DNA of 64,000 nucleotides from Puniceibacterium sp. IMCC21224. Lineage in GTDB: Bacteria > Pseudomonadota > Alphaproteobacteria > Rhodobacterales > Rhodobacteraceae. Position 1 is the stretch's first letter; the number at the start of each line of letters is the position of its first letter. Position numbers and translations under genes: made by a program. A model generated the notes under the pieces. That model searched no databases, was not told the origin of the DNA, and saw only the letters and a program-made list of their open reading frames with translations. Where the stretch lies: assembly GCF_001038505.1 (NCBI RefSeq), contig NZ_LDPY01000001.1:3720001-3784000 (forward strand), in the 5' to 3' direction. Shown here piece after piece: positions 53,978 to 61,403 of the stretch.

Positions 53978-54044
53978 TGAAAATGTAACTCACATTTTCA
54001 GGTTGCGCGATGTCTCGTGAAATTTCAAAGGAAAATTTCACGAG
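53978..54044. promoter_or_regulatory. Paired palindromes upstream of the XRE-cupin gene
   Basis: Palindrome 1: TGAAAATGT-AACTC-ACATTTTCA (53978-54000). Palindrome 2: CTCGTGAAATTT-CAAAGGA-AAATTTCACGAG (54014-54044), perfect over 12 bp. Both share the half-site GTGAAA. The first is 14 nt before the regulator start codon (minus strand), so binding there would block transcription or translation initiation. Probable autoregulatory operators. Confidence 0.6.
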
Positions 54045-54090
54045 CCGTGCAGGTTTTGATGTTGCCTGCCTGAAAACCCGTCATGTCGGC

Positions 54091-54549
54091 TCAGATTGCA
54101 TTCCGAAAGCAGTCAGTCAGAATAGCGCTCAGAGCGTCGGCATCGCGCTGTGTGAATGCATCGGGCTGGTTGCTGTCAATATCGAACACACCCAGCAATT
54201 GACCCGCATTATTCAGCACCGGCAGCACCAATTCCGAACGCGTGGAACTGGCGCAGGCAATGTGGCCGTCAAACGCTTCGACATCAGAAATCAATTGAAC
54301 AGAGCGCGTGCGCGCCGCCGCACCACAGACGCCGCGCGAAAAAGGGATCACCAGACAGCCATGGCCACCCTGATAGGGACCGATTTTAAGCGTCTCGGGC
54401 CCTGTGACGCGGTAAAAACCTGTCCAATCGAACCGATCGTCGGAGTGATGCACTTCGCAGGCAACGGTAGCCATCAGGGCCACGCTGTCTGTTTCGCCTT
54501 TGGTGAGGGCAGCAATGGTTTTTGCCAACATCGGGTAATCAATTTTCAT
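54091..54549 (-). CDS. Free methionine-(R)-sulfoxide reductase (GAF-domain fRMsr)
   Basis: A 152-residue single GAF-domain enzyme. The three fRMsr cysteines are visible in CLVIPFSRGVCGAA and HIACASSTRSELVLP (positions corresponding to Cys84, Cys94 and Cys118 of the E. coli enzyme), which set it apart from signalling GAF domains. It reduces free Met-R-sulfoxide using thioredoxin. The start at 54549 begins MKIDYPMLAKT; a reading from 54726 includes an unrelated stretch. Divergent from the STAS gene. Confidence 0.92.
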   Translation of the reverse strand: MKIDYPMLAKTIAALTKGETDSVALMATVACEVHHSDDRFDWTGFYRVTGPETLKIGPYQGGHGCLVIPFSRGVCGAAARTRSVQLISDVEAFDGHIACASSTRSELVLPVLNNAGQLLGVFDIDSNQPDAFTQRDADALSAILTDCFRNAI

Positions 54550-54579
54550 CCTGTGCGCCTGCTGCATCGTGGTGACATT

Positions 54580-54601
54580 GCGTATTTCGAAAGAGAAGAA
54601 G
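54580..54601 (+). repeat. Dispersed intergenic repeat, copy 6
   Basis: GCGTATTT, CG, AAAGAGAAGAAG, 30 nt upstream of the fRMsr start but in the opposite orientation to the copies at 28947, 31489 and 33361 relative to the neighbouring gene. The 290-nt region 54550-54839, between the two divergent starts, otherwise shows no ORF. Confidence 0.65.
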
Positions 54602-54839
54602 CGCAGAGTATCGCAGATGTCCAGATCCGCTCGATGGCAAGGGCTGTGCCGTCGACGCACAAGGCTAAGTCTCCGCGCCGCAGATTGCAGGATTTCAATG
54701 CGTTCATCTGGGGCACGTTGATCCACACCGCATCTTTGATCACCATGCAGTGCATGAATCTTTCCGTCACTGACTGCTGCATACTGATTGGTAAGGTTTG
54801 CGGCATAGCCTGCAACCTGTTTGCAACGGGATGGACGTC

Positions 54840-55178
54840 ATGGACCTTATCAGCAGCCGAATCAACGAGACCCAAGTTGTCACGGTCAACGGATCCCGTA
54901 TCGACGCATCAGTCGCGATCCAGTTCAAGGACAGGATGCGTGAAATCACCGCGGAGTCCGACGGGCGAATTGTGCTGGACCTGCACAAGGTGGCATTTAT
55001 CGATTCCAGCGGGCTTGGCGCAATCGTTGCGGCGATGAAGCAATTGTCGAACAAACAAAAGCTTGATCTGGCCGGTCTGACACCAACCGTGGACAAGGTA
55101 TTTCGTCTGACTAGGATGGACACCATCTTTGCAATTCACGCCGACGCCATCAGTGCCACAGACCACCGTGCCGTGTGA
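54840..55178 (+). CDS. STAS-domain anti-sigma factor antagonist
   Basis: A 112-residue SpoIIAA/RsbV-like protein. The phosphorylatable Ser is in FIDSSGLGAIV (Ser56 by this start). Start at 54840 (MDLISSRIN), with GGGATGG 6-10 nt upstream; ATG 54831 is possible. It binds the anti-sigma kinase encoded just downstream (overlapping ORF), releasing a sigma factor or partner. No sigma factor or PP2C phosphatase is in the window, so the target is unknown. Confidence 0.9.
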   Translation: MDLISSRINETQVVTVNGSRIDASVAIQFKDRMREITAESDGRIVLDLHKVAFIDSSGLGAIVAAMKQLSNKQKLDLAGLTPTVDKVFRLTRMDTIFAIHADAISATDHRAV

Positions 55179-55686
55179 TACATCCTGTGGTGCGCCCCGG
55201 ACAAACGCCGAGCCCGTCGGCTCAAGCGCGCCGGAACCGGCAGATGAGCCGGATATCCTCGCGCTGGAGCTGATCCTGAACACCTGTAACACCGATGTTC
55301 GCGCGTGCCTGGTACACGTGGAGAGCAAGCTGAGCGCGGCCGGGCTGCCCCCAGATGTTGTCGGCAAGGTTGAGGTCGCCCTGGCCGAGGCGCTCAACAA
55401 TATTGTCGAACATGCTTTTCCTGATGAGGCCCATGGGAAAATCCGTCTGCATCTGTCACTCGCCGGGGCCACGTTGACGATTGCCCTTCGGGATGACGGC
55501 GTACCTCTGCCGGGCCTGACCCTACCGGCGGGCAAGGCCGCCCAGATTGATGTGCCCCGCGAAGATCTGCCTGAGGGCGGATTTGGCTGGTTCCTGATCC
55601 GATCACTCTCAAGCGGCGTGACCTATACCAGACAACGAACGCAGAATCACCTGACCATCCGCTTTGATCTCGGCAATTCCGGATAG
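55129..55686 (+). CDS. Anti-sigma regulatory factor (RsbW-like serine kinase)
   Basis: A GHKL ATPase, 185 residues from a TTG at 55129; a GTG at 55168 would give a shorter form and less overlap with the STAS gene, so the start is uncertain. The N-box EALNNIVEHAF (about residues 87-97), the G1 box RDDGVPLPG and the G2 region GGFGWFLIRSL are clear. It phosphorylates the STAS partner and sequesters an unknown target in a partner switch. The N-terminal ~40 residues are low complexity. Confidence 0.88.
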   Translation: MQFTPTPSVPQTTVPCDTSCGAPRTNAEPVGSSAPEPADEPDILALELILNTCNTDVRACLVHVESKLSAAGLPPDVVGKVEVALAEALNNIVEHAFPDEAHGKIRLHLSLAGATLTIALRDDGVPLPGLTLPAGKAAQIDVPREDLPEGGFGWFLIRSLSSGVTYTRQRTQNHLTIRFDLGNSG

Positions 55687-56044
55687 GTCTCTATCTGATC
55701 GGTTTCGATGCTGATACTTTCGCCCCCTTTCAATAGAACCTTATAGACTTCAATATGTTATTGAATTCCAGATCTGTAGCAGAGCTCAAAAGCTTTGCCG
55801 AGCGCCTTTAAATCGCCTTGATCCGTCCTGATTCAAGCCCGAAACAGACGTCATACATAGCCTTGTAGCTGCAAATAGCTTCCCTCGGCGTCGCGCCTTA
55901 ACAGCCCCCACCCAGTGTGCGACGTCGAGGAACTTATCTATTCAGCGGCTCCTGATCTTTCCCCCACAACTTGGCATGGACCAAGATTGACCTTCGCGGT
56001 GCGCGGCCTATTCTTGCCGCGACCAAGGCAAGGACACTCAAAAC
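55687..56044. other. 358-base intergenic region with small palindrome
   Basis: No gene seen between the anti-sigma stop and the ggt start. The region is AT-richer than its surroundings, especially 55690-55860. A 7+7 palindrome TTCAATA-TGT-TATTGAA lies at 55749-55765, a possible operator. The ggt promoter should be in the second half; no strong -35/-10 pair is obvious. Confidence 0.5.
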
Positions 56045-57622
56045 ATGCGCGACTTTCACTTCCCCGGCCGTTCCGCCGTGCTGGCAACCAATGGCCTTTG
56101 CGCCACATCGCACCCACTCGCCGCCGAAGCTGCCGTTGGCATTCTGCGGCAAGGCGGCAACGCGATGGACGCAGCCATTGTCGGCGCAGTGCTGCTGGGC
56201 CTGTGCGAACCGCAGATGACCGGAATCGGCGGCGACTGTTTTGCGCTGATCTCGCCCGCTGGGAGCGACGACATCATTGCCGTGAACGGGTCGGGCCGCG
56301 CGCCTGCCGGGGCCAACGCCGCCGCATTGCGCGACGCAGGCCATGCAACCGTAGCCATCGGCGGGCCCGAGGCAGTGACCATCCCCGGCGCGATGGATGC
56401 CTTTTGCACCATGTCAGACACCTGGGGAAAACTCGGGATTGCTGACGTGCTTGCCCCGGCGATTCGCTACATGGACGACGGTGTGCCGGTTGCGCCGCGT
56501 GTCGCGTTTGACTGGGGTAATGATGTCGGCACGCTTCAGGGTCACGGGCGCAAACATTTCCTGATGGATGGGGCTGCGCCAAAGGTTGGTGACATCTTCC
56601 GCTTGCCCGGTCAGGCCGAGGTGTTGCGCCGCGTCGCAGCCCAGGGGCGTGATGCGTTTTACACCGGTGAGGTGGCCGAGGACATGCTGGCCGCATTGAA
56701 CGGCATGGGTGGTGTCCACAGTCCCGACGATTTTGCCGCCGCAGCGACGACCACTGCCGACGCGATCAGCGGCACCTACAAGGGGCGCGAATTGTGCGAG
56801 CATCCGCCAAACGGTCAGGGTGCGACGGCAATCCTGCTGCTCAATATCCTGTCGCAGTTCGACATTGCATCAATGGACCCGTTTGGTGCCCAGCGCGCCC
56901 ATATCGAGGCGGAAGCGACCAAGCTGGCCTATGACACCCGCAATCGCTTTGCCGCCGATCCGCAGGCGATGACGCGGCTGGACCACATGCTGTCGATGGA
57001 AACGGCCGAACAGCTGGCGGCGCTGATTGACCCGAAACGCGCCATGCCCAGCGCCACCACGATTTCCGAGGCAGTGCACAAAGACACGATCTATATCACC
57101 GTGGTCGACCGCGAACGCATGGCCGTGTCGCTGATCTATTCGATATTTCATGGCTTTGGCTCGGGCATCGCGTCCGAGAAATTCGGCATCCTGTTGCAGA
57201 ACCGCGGCGCCGGATTTTCATTGACGCCCGGCCACCCGAACGAAATGGCCCCGGGCAAGCGTCCAATGCACACGATCATTCCTGGCATGATTCGCGACTC
57301 CGGCCGGGTGTCGATGCCGTTTGGCGTGATGGGCGGACAGTATCAATCCTGCGGCCACGCCCGCGTGGTTAGCAACACCACCGATTTCGGCCTCAGCCCG
57401 CAAGAGGCGCTGGATGCACCCCGCTGCTTTGCCGAAAATAATGAATTGAAGGTCGAGCGCGGCTATTCCGACGCGGTGCGGGCCGAACTGTCGGACATGG
57501 GCCACAAAGTGGTGATTCCCGACACCGCCATCGGTGGCGCGCAGGCGATCCTGATCCATGAGTCTGGCGTGCTCGAAGGGGCGTCGGACCCGCGCAAGGA
57601 CGGATGCGCCATCGGCTACTGA
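56045..57622 (+). CDS. ggt: Gamma-glutamyltransferase family protein
   Basis: A 525-residue Ntn-hydrolase of the GGT family, probably self-cleaved. The nucleophile Thr stands in HKDTIYITVVDRERMAVSL, aligning with the TTH nucleophile region of classical enzymes, though the following residues differ (TIY for TTH). No signal peptide, unlike periplasmic Ggt, so closer to cytoplasmic YwrD-type homologues. Other marks: LCEPQMTGIGGDC and PNGQGATAILLLNIL. It breaks down glutathione or gamma-glutamyl peptides. Convergent with gshA. Confidence 0.88.
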   Translation: MRDFHFPGRSAVLATNGLCATSHPLAAEAAVGILRQGGNAMDAAIVGAVLLGLCEPQMTGIGGDCFALISPAGSDDIIAVNGSGRAPAGANAAALRDAGHATVAIGGPEAVTIPGAMDAFCTMSDTWGKLGIADVLAPAIRYMDDGVPVAPRVAFDWGNDVGTLQGHGRKHFLMDGAAPKVGDIFRLPGQAEVLRRVAAQGRDAFYTGEVAEDMLAALNGMGGVHSPDDFAAAATTTADAISGTYKGRELCEHPPNGQGATAILLLNILSQFDIASMDPFGAQRAHIEAEATKLAYDTRNRFAADPQAMTRLDHMLSMETAEQLAALIDPKRAMPSATTISEAVHKDTIYITVVDRERMAVSLIYSIFHGFGSGIASEKFGILLQNRGAGFSLTPGHPNEMAPGKRPMHTIIPGMIRDSGRVSMPFGVMGGQYQSCGHARVVSNTTDFGLSPQEALDAPRCFAENNELKVERGYSDAVRAELSDMGHKVVIPDTAIGGAQAILIHESGVLEGASDPRKDGCAIGY

Positions 57623-57630
57623 ACAGTCAA

Positions 57631-57655
57631 TGCCCCCGGACTTGCACCGGGGGCA
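57631..57655. terminator. Bidirectional hairpin between ggt and gshA
   Basis: A perfect 9-bp stem TGCCCCCGG/CCGGGGGCA with a 7-nt loop lies 8 nt after the ggt stop and 13 nt past the gshA stop. It can serve both convergent genes. No T run is present on either side. Confidence 0.6.
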
Positions 57656-57668
57656 TACCTGCCAAAGC

Positions 57669-59039
57669 TCAGTAGCTGTATTCGCCGTAGATGCGATTCA
57701 AATCGCCGTTCCAGTCGCCATGGTAATGGTCGAGCAGTTCGTCAGCAGGTGTCTTGCCCGTCTCAAGGCTTTCCTTGAGCGCGTTGAGGAAATGCGTCTC
57801 GTTCGGGACCAGACCACCGGCACCCGTCCGCGCGCGGGCCTTCAGACCCTCGTCGGACAGCGCGACAACTTCGCGTGCGAGGTCGTGCATCTTTATGTCG
57901 CCGACAACCGCCTGCAATCCCTGTTCCGACGCCGCGACACGCAGCGCCTGACGGGTTTCAGCGTCCCAGCCCTTGGCAATATCCCAAGCTGCATCCAGCG
58001 CGCCCTGATCGTACATCAGACCAACCCAAAAGGCGGGCAGCGCACAAAGCCGCCGCCACGGGCCACCATCCGCACCGCGCATTTCGATGTATTTCTTGAC
58101 CCGTGCTTCGGGGAACAGGGTTGTCAGGTGATCAGCCCAGTCAGACAGAGTCGGCGTTTCACCCGGCAGAGCGGGCAGTTCGCCTTTCAGAAAATCGCGG
58201 AACGACTGACCCAACGCGTCGATATATTTTCCGTCGCGGTAGACAAAATACATCGGCACATCCAGCGCGTATTCCACCCAACGCTCAAAGCCAAAGCCGT
58301 CCTCGAACACAAAGGGCACCATGCCGGTGCGCGCAGGGTCGAGATCACGCCAAACCCGGCTGCGCCAGGATTTGTGACCGTTTACCTTGCCCTCAAAGAA
58401 CGGTGAATTGGCGAACAACGCCGTGGCGACCGGCTGTAGCGCGATAGCTACGCGCATCTTCTGCACCATGTCAGCCTCGGACCCGAAATCCAGGTTGACC
58501 TGCACGGTGCAGGTGCGACGCATCATCACCCGGCCCATGGTGCCAACCCGCTGCATGTAGCTGTCCATCAGCTTGTAACGCCCCTTGGGCATCAGCGGCA
58601 TGTCTTCGTGCTGCCAGACGGGCGCGGCCCCCAGACCTATGAAACCGACACCCACCGCGTCTGCGATATCCTTGACCTCGGCCAGATGCTGATTCACCTC
58701 GTCGCAGGTTTGGTGAATGGTTTCGACCGGTGCGCCCGACAATTCCAGCTGCCCGCCCGGTTCGAGCGACACATTGGCGCCGTCCTTGACCAGCCCGATC
58801 AGATGCCCGCCTTCAACCACCGGCTCCCAGCCGTGGCGGTCGCGCAGCCCCTCAAGAACCGCCCGGACAGATCTTTCGCCCTCGAACGGAATGGGGCGCA
58901 GGGTGTCCTTGCAATAGCCGAATTTCTCGTGCTCGGTGCCGATGCGCCAGTCATCGCGCGGCTTGCAGCCGTCGGCCATGTATTCGGCCAGCTGCGAATG
59001 ATGTTCGATCGGGCCGCCGCCGGATTGAGGAATGGACAT
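57669..59039 (-). CDS. gshA: Glutamate-cysteine ligase (plant/alphaproteobacterial type)
   Basis: A 456-residue GshA of the plant-type class. Seen are GTEHEKFG near the start, EPGGQLELSGAP near residue 93 and the YMQRVGTMGRVMMRRTCTVQVNLD block near 160-183. It makes gamma-glutamylcysteine, the first step of glutathione synthesis. The ending GDLNRIYGEYSY is typical for the family in alphaproteobacteria. Cotranscribed with nothing obvious; the DUF-type membrane gene starts are upstream on the same strand. Confidence 0.93.
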   Translation of the reverse strand: MSIPQSGGGPIEHHSQLAEYMADGCKPRDDWRIGTEHEKFGYCKDTLRPIPFEGERSVRAVLEGLRDRHGWEPVVEGGHLIGLVKDGANVSLEPGGQLELSGAPVETIHQTCDEVNQHLAEVKDIADAVGVGFIGLGAAPVWQHEDMPLMPKGRYKLMDSYMQRVGTMGRVMMRRTCTVQVNLDFGSEADMVQKMRVAIALQPVATALFANSPFFEGKVNGHKSWRSRVWRDLDPARTGMVPFVFEDGFGFERWVEYALDVPMYFVYRDGKYIDALGQSFRDFLKGELPALPGETPTLSDWADHLTTLFPEARVKKYIEMRGADGGPWRRLCALPAFWVGLMYDQGALDAAWDIAKGWDAETRQALRVAASEQGLQAVVGDIKMHDLAREVVALSDEGLKARARTGAGGLVPNETHFLNALKESLETGKTPADELLDHYHGDWNGDLNRIYGEYSY

Positions 59040-59105
59040 CTGGGGTGCTCCGCTCTGCTTGGATCTGTTCTGGTCGGTCAGGGATGGGCGGAAACGCCCG
59101 GGGTG

Positions 59106-59642
59106 TCAATGCAGCCACTTGGCCGACGTATCCGCCCGCGCACTGCGCCAGATCAGCACCGTCGCGGTTGCCTGCCGCTGCAATTGCCGCAGCATATGTT
59201 CGGTCCGGATGCCGGGCAGCGTCGCAAAGGCATCAAACAGCGCATCCGCCCCGGTGGCGGTCACGGGAATGTGCAGTGGCGCCTGCCCCGGCTGGACCAG
59301 CACCCAATGGGCAGGTCGCTCAGATGGATCAAGGCTCAGGGCGTCCAGTTCGCTTAGTGCGACAACACCACCGTTGAGCGGGCCAAAATAGCTGATCCGG
59401 CCTTCGGTGATATCGACGATCCCCGGCCCGCCGCTGCCGCCCGCACGGCCAAAGCGCAACCGCTGGAGCCCGGCAAGGATCATTGCAACGCCGCCCAGCG
59501 CCACGGCGTACCCCACCCAATGCAGCAGCCCGCCGCCGGTGAAAAAGCCCCAGTAAAGCCCCAGCAGCAGCACCGCGCCCCCCGCCATAACGTCGCGCCA
59601 GCGCATCAGGGCTTTGGAGGCTTCGGGGCGGATCAGGCTCAT
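59106..59642 (-). CDS. Membrane protein of unknown function next to rsmE
   Basis: A 178-residue protein with two or three hydrophobic segments near the N-terminus (about residues 18-60) and a soluble C-terminal part. Start at 59642 (MSLIRPEASKAL), whose ATG overlaps the rsmE stop (ATGA); a longer reading from 59669 would overlap more. I do not recognise the family, but such a gene seems to accompany rsmE in related bacteria (weak recollection). Confidence 0.7.
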   Translation of the reverse strand: MSLIRPEASKALMRWRDVMAGGAVLLLGLYWGFFTGGGLLHWVGYAVALGGVAMILAGLQRLRFGRAGGSGGPGIVDITEGRISYFGPLNGGVVALSELDALSLDPSERPAHWVLVQPGQAPLHIPVTATGADALFDAFATLPGIRTEHMLRQLQRQATATVLIWRSARADTSAKWLH

Positions 59643-60364
59643 TGCCAGTCTCCCAGCGTCGTTTGCCACAGGGTCAACGCCGCCACTGCCGCTGTGTCCG
59701 CGCGCAGGATTCGCGGACCCAGCGCCACAACCGCCGCGCCCGGATGTGCCGTCAGGCGCGCCCGCTCGGCTGGGGAAAATCCGCCTTCAGGCCCGATCAG
59801 GATGGCCCAGGGGCTGCCCGGCTCACCGTTCAGCGCCGCTACACCGCGTCCCGCCGCACCTTCGTCACAGAACATCAGCCGCCGGTCCGCTGGCCAGTCC
59901 GCCAACAGCCGGTCGAGCTTTTGCAGCGCCGTCACTTCGGGCACAAAGGTGGCGCCGCATTGCTCGGCGGCCTCAACCGCGTGGGCTTGTAGGCGGTCCT
60001 GTCGCAGCCGTTCGGAATTGGTATAGTCGGTTTGCACCGGCATCACCCGAGCCGCGCCCATCTCAACCGCCTTTTCAACGATGAAGTTGGTGCGCTCTTT
60101 TTTGATCGGGGCAAACACCAGCCACAGATCCGGCGGCTGCATCTGTGGCGCGGCCTGTTCCTCGGGCACCAGAATGCCACCGCGCTTGCCCGCCTCGGCC
60201 ACACGTGACGTCCATTCGCCGTCGCGCCCATTGAACAGTGCAACGCGCGCATCAACCTCAAGTCGCATAACCCCAAAGAGGTAATGCGCCTGTTCCCGCG
60301 TCAGGGGAACCGGTTGTGCCGGGGCCAGTGGGTGCTCTACAAACAATCTGATTTTTGCTCTCAT
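59639..60364 (-). CDS. rsmE: 16S rRNA (uracil(1498)-N3)-methyltransferase
   Basis: A 241-residue SPOUT-fold methyltransferase. PVQTDYTNSER, AAEQCGATFVPEV, and the knot motif ILIGPEGGFSPAE and ALGPRILRADTAAVAALTLWQ are complete. It methylates U1498 of 16S rRNA. Start at 60364 (MRAKIRLFVE); an ATG four codons earlier (60376) is possible. The ATG is only 12 bp from the ubiA start, so the two divergent promoters must lie inside the opposite genes. Confidence 0.94.
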   Translation of the reverse strand: MRAKIRLFVEHPLAPAQPVPLTREQAHYLFGVMRLEVDARVALFNGRDGEWTSRVAEAGKRGGILVPEEQAAPQMQPPDLWLVFAPIKKERTNFIVEKAVEMGAARVMPVQTDYTNSERLRQDRLQAHAVEAAEQCGATFVPEVTALQKLDRLLADWPADRRLMFCDEGAAGRGVAALNGEPGSPWAILIGPEGGFSPAERARLTAHPGAAVVALGPRILRADTAAVAALTLWQTTLGDWQ

Positions 60365-60376
60365 GAGGCGCAACAT

Positions 60377-61345
60377 ATGACCGAGCTTCCGACAACGCCA
60401 GAGGTCGGCACAGGACAAGTCGCGGATGCTGTGACTGGCAACTGGGTCGATCGTCTGGCCCCTGCGGCGACGCGCCCCTATCTGCGCCTTAGTCGCGCCG
60501 ACCGGCCCATTGGCACCTGGCTGCTGTTGCTGCCCTGCTGGTGGGGTCTGCTGCTGGCGATGCTGCACGACGGACAGGCCAGGTGGGAGGATCTGTGGAT
60601 CTTTGTCGGTTGCGGAATCGGCGCATTCCTCATGCGTGGCGCCGGCTGCACCTGGAACGACATCACCGACCGCGGCATCGACGGCGCGGTGGCACGCACC
60701 GCATCCCGGCCGATCCCGTCGGGGCAGGTGACAACGGTGCAGGCACTTCTCTGGGCGATCACTCAATCGCTGATCGCCTTTACCATCCTGCTGACATTCA
60801 ACGTGCCCGCGATTCTACTTGGCGTGTTGTCGCTGCTCCCTGTCGCGATTTACCCCTTTGCCAAACGGTTCACATGGTGGCCACAGGTCTTTCTGGGCGT
60901 TGCGTTCAACTGGGGCGCGCTGTTGGCATGGACTGCCCACACCGGCCGACTGGAGGCACCTGCTGTGCTGCTATACCTTGCCGGCATGGCGTGGACGCTG
61001 TTTTACGACACGATCTACGCCCATCAGGACACCGAAGATGACGCGCTGATCGGGGTGAAATCAACCGCCCGACTGTTTGGCGACAACTCTCCGCGCTGGC
61101 TGGCGTGGTTTCTGGTCATCACCGTAGCGCTGATGGGATTCGCGATTATTGGCGCTGTACCACGGGGCGAAATCCTGATGCTGGTTCTGTGCCTCGCCGG
61201 GCCGTGGGCGATGGGCTGGCACATGATGTGGCAGCTGCGCCGCCTGAAAACCGATGACACCGAACGCCTGCTGTCGCTGTTCAGATCCAACCGCGACGCG
61301 GGCCTGATCCCTGTGCTCTTTTTCGCCGCCGCACTTTTCGCATGA
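60377..61345 (+). CDS. ubiA: 4-hydroxybenzoate octaprenyltransferase
   Basis: A 322-residue integral membrane prenyltransferase with about eight spans. The two Asp-rich motifs are seen: NDITDRGIDGAVART with the conserved RPIPSG, and YDTIYAHQDTEDD. RADRPIGTWLLLLPCWWGLLLA marks the N-terminal part. It joins the polyprenyl side chain to 4-hydroxybenzoate in ubiquinone synthesis. The start at 60377 is chosen because the upstream reading runs through rsmE. Confidence 0.95.
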   Translation: MTELPTTPEVGTGQVADAVTGNWVDRLAPAATRPYLRLSRADRPIGTWLLLLPCWWGLLLAMLHDGQARWEDLWIFVGCGIGAFLMRGAGCTWNDITDRGIDGAVARTASRPIPSGQVTTVQALLWAITQSLIAFTILLTFNVPAILLGVLSLLPVAIYPFAKRFTWWPQVFLGVAFNWGALLAWTAHTGRLEAPAVLLYLAGMAWTLFYDTIYAHQDTEDDALIGVKSTARLFGDNSPRWLAWFLVITVALMGFAIIGAVPRGEILMLVLCLAGPWAMGWHMMWQLRRLKTDDTERLLSLFRSNRDAGLIPVLFFAAALFA

Positions 61346-61403
61346 TTGCGCCCCCCGTCCTTGCGGCGTATCAGAGGTCAACTTTGACGGAACCGGAGCG
61401 CCC

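Noticed and set aside
54010..55038. A 342-codon plus-strand frame over the fRMsr gene
   Set aside because: Antisense to a well-supported enzyme and out of frame with the STAS gene; no recognisable domain.
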